The notes below the pieces were generated by a model. That model was given only the letters and a program-made list of their open reading frames with translations. It was not told the DNA's origin and searched no databases. This document shows, piece by piece, positions 63,633 to 64,000 of a stretch of 64,000 nucleotides of DNA. This stretch comes from Pristionchus mayeri (Eukaryota > Nematoda > Chromadorea > Rhabditida > Neodiplogasteridae): assembly GCA_036245805.1 (NCBI GenBank), contig BTRK01000001.1, positions 22,699,087 to 22,763,086 on the forward strand, in the 5' to 3' direction. Positions within the stretch are counted from its first letter, which is position 1, and the number at the start of each line of letters is the position of its first letter. A program made the translations under genes and the position numbers.

Positions 63633-64000
63633 GGAGCGATTGAGATGAGTGTCTCCTGGATGATCTACATGTATCGTATTGTCTCTGTACCATTTTCCTC
63701 CCTCTTATTTGCTCTGCACTACTCTCACACCCGCCTCCCATTTTCCTCGCAGCTATCTGTCACTATCTTTATTTTAGTTGATGATTCTCTATTTTTATCT
63801 CAATTTCATATGGATCGTTTTTCGTAAAATGAGTTTAGTATGCAAATATGTTCATCCAAAATCTGTAGAGACCATCCGACCACATTTTGGTCAGCACTCT
63901 GGTGTTTGGCTTTAAGAAGGCGCTACAATACCTCGACTTATCTCGCATTATTGTTTGTATGCCCCGTGTAGAAGCGTCTTTTGCCGATACCGTAACGCAC
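63633..64000. other. 3' flank of the DDX3 gene
   Basis: Presumed 3' UTR and start of the next intergenic region; no gene seen before the window ends. Confidence 0.5.

Overview
The window is nuclear DNA of a nematode, most likely a diplogastrid close to Pristionchus (inference from gene content and gene style; no species test was possible). Genes are cut into many short exons with introns of roughly 40-60 nt, start codons sit 1-9 nt after strong splice acceptors as expected for spliced-leader trans-splicing, and the best-matching proteins are nematode-type (a SER-1-like serotonin receptor, RPN-2, PAM-1, a LAF-1/DDX3 helicase). I rebuilt the gene models by reading frames across splice junctions and checking that intron phases agree. 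Exon ends are predictions.

Layout. 1-5141: 3' end of an AK2/LET-754 adenylate kinase on +. Its last intron (about 4.5 kb, GC-AG) is filled with transposon debris: a scrambled LINE piece, a TTAA-flanked inverted-repeat element and a second LINE copy. 7532-11992: puromycin-sensitive aminopeptidase (pam-1), 30 exons. 17033-20138: SLC17-type anion transporter, 14 exons. 21215-23006: short-chain dehydrogenase 1, with a 41-bp pyrimidine-strand minisatellite in an intron. 23215-23286: tRNA-His. 23636-47322: proteasome 19S subunit RPN2, 29 exons over 24 kb. Two of its introns are very large: one (3.7 kb) holds a foldback DNA element with a LINE inserted into its left arm; the other (9.7 kb) holds a complete 5-HT2-like receptor gene (ser-1) on the opposite strand. 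48532-50010: short-chain dehydrogenase 2, a paralogue of the first with the same 10-exon plan, so the two flank rpn-2. 51079-56633: a protein with two adenylate-kinase folds (AK5-like) whose P-loops are both altered. It contains a tRNA-Tyr pseudogene in one intron and an in-frame 42-bp minisatellite in another. 56738-57169: a second TTAA-flanked element with the same ends as the first. 58869-63632: DDX3/LAF-1 DEAD-box helicase, 20 exons.

The genes do not form one pathway. They are mostly housekeeping genes (protein turnover: pam-1, rpn-2; nucleotide balance: AK2; translation and RNA granules: DDX3), plus a transporter, two oxidoreductases and one neuromodulator receptor. The interest lies in the architecture: a nested antisense receptor gene, introns used as landing sites by several element families with readable target duplications, minisatellites that fill introns without breaking the reading frame, error-prone LINE 5' junctions, and a recurrent GAG-type 3' splice site.
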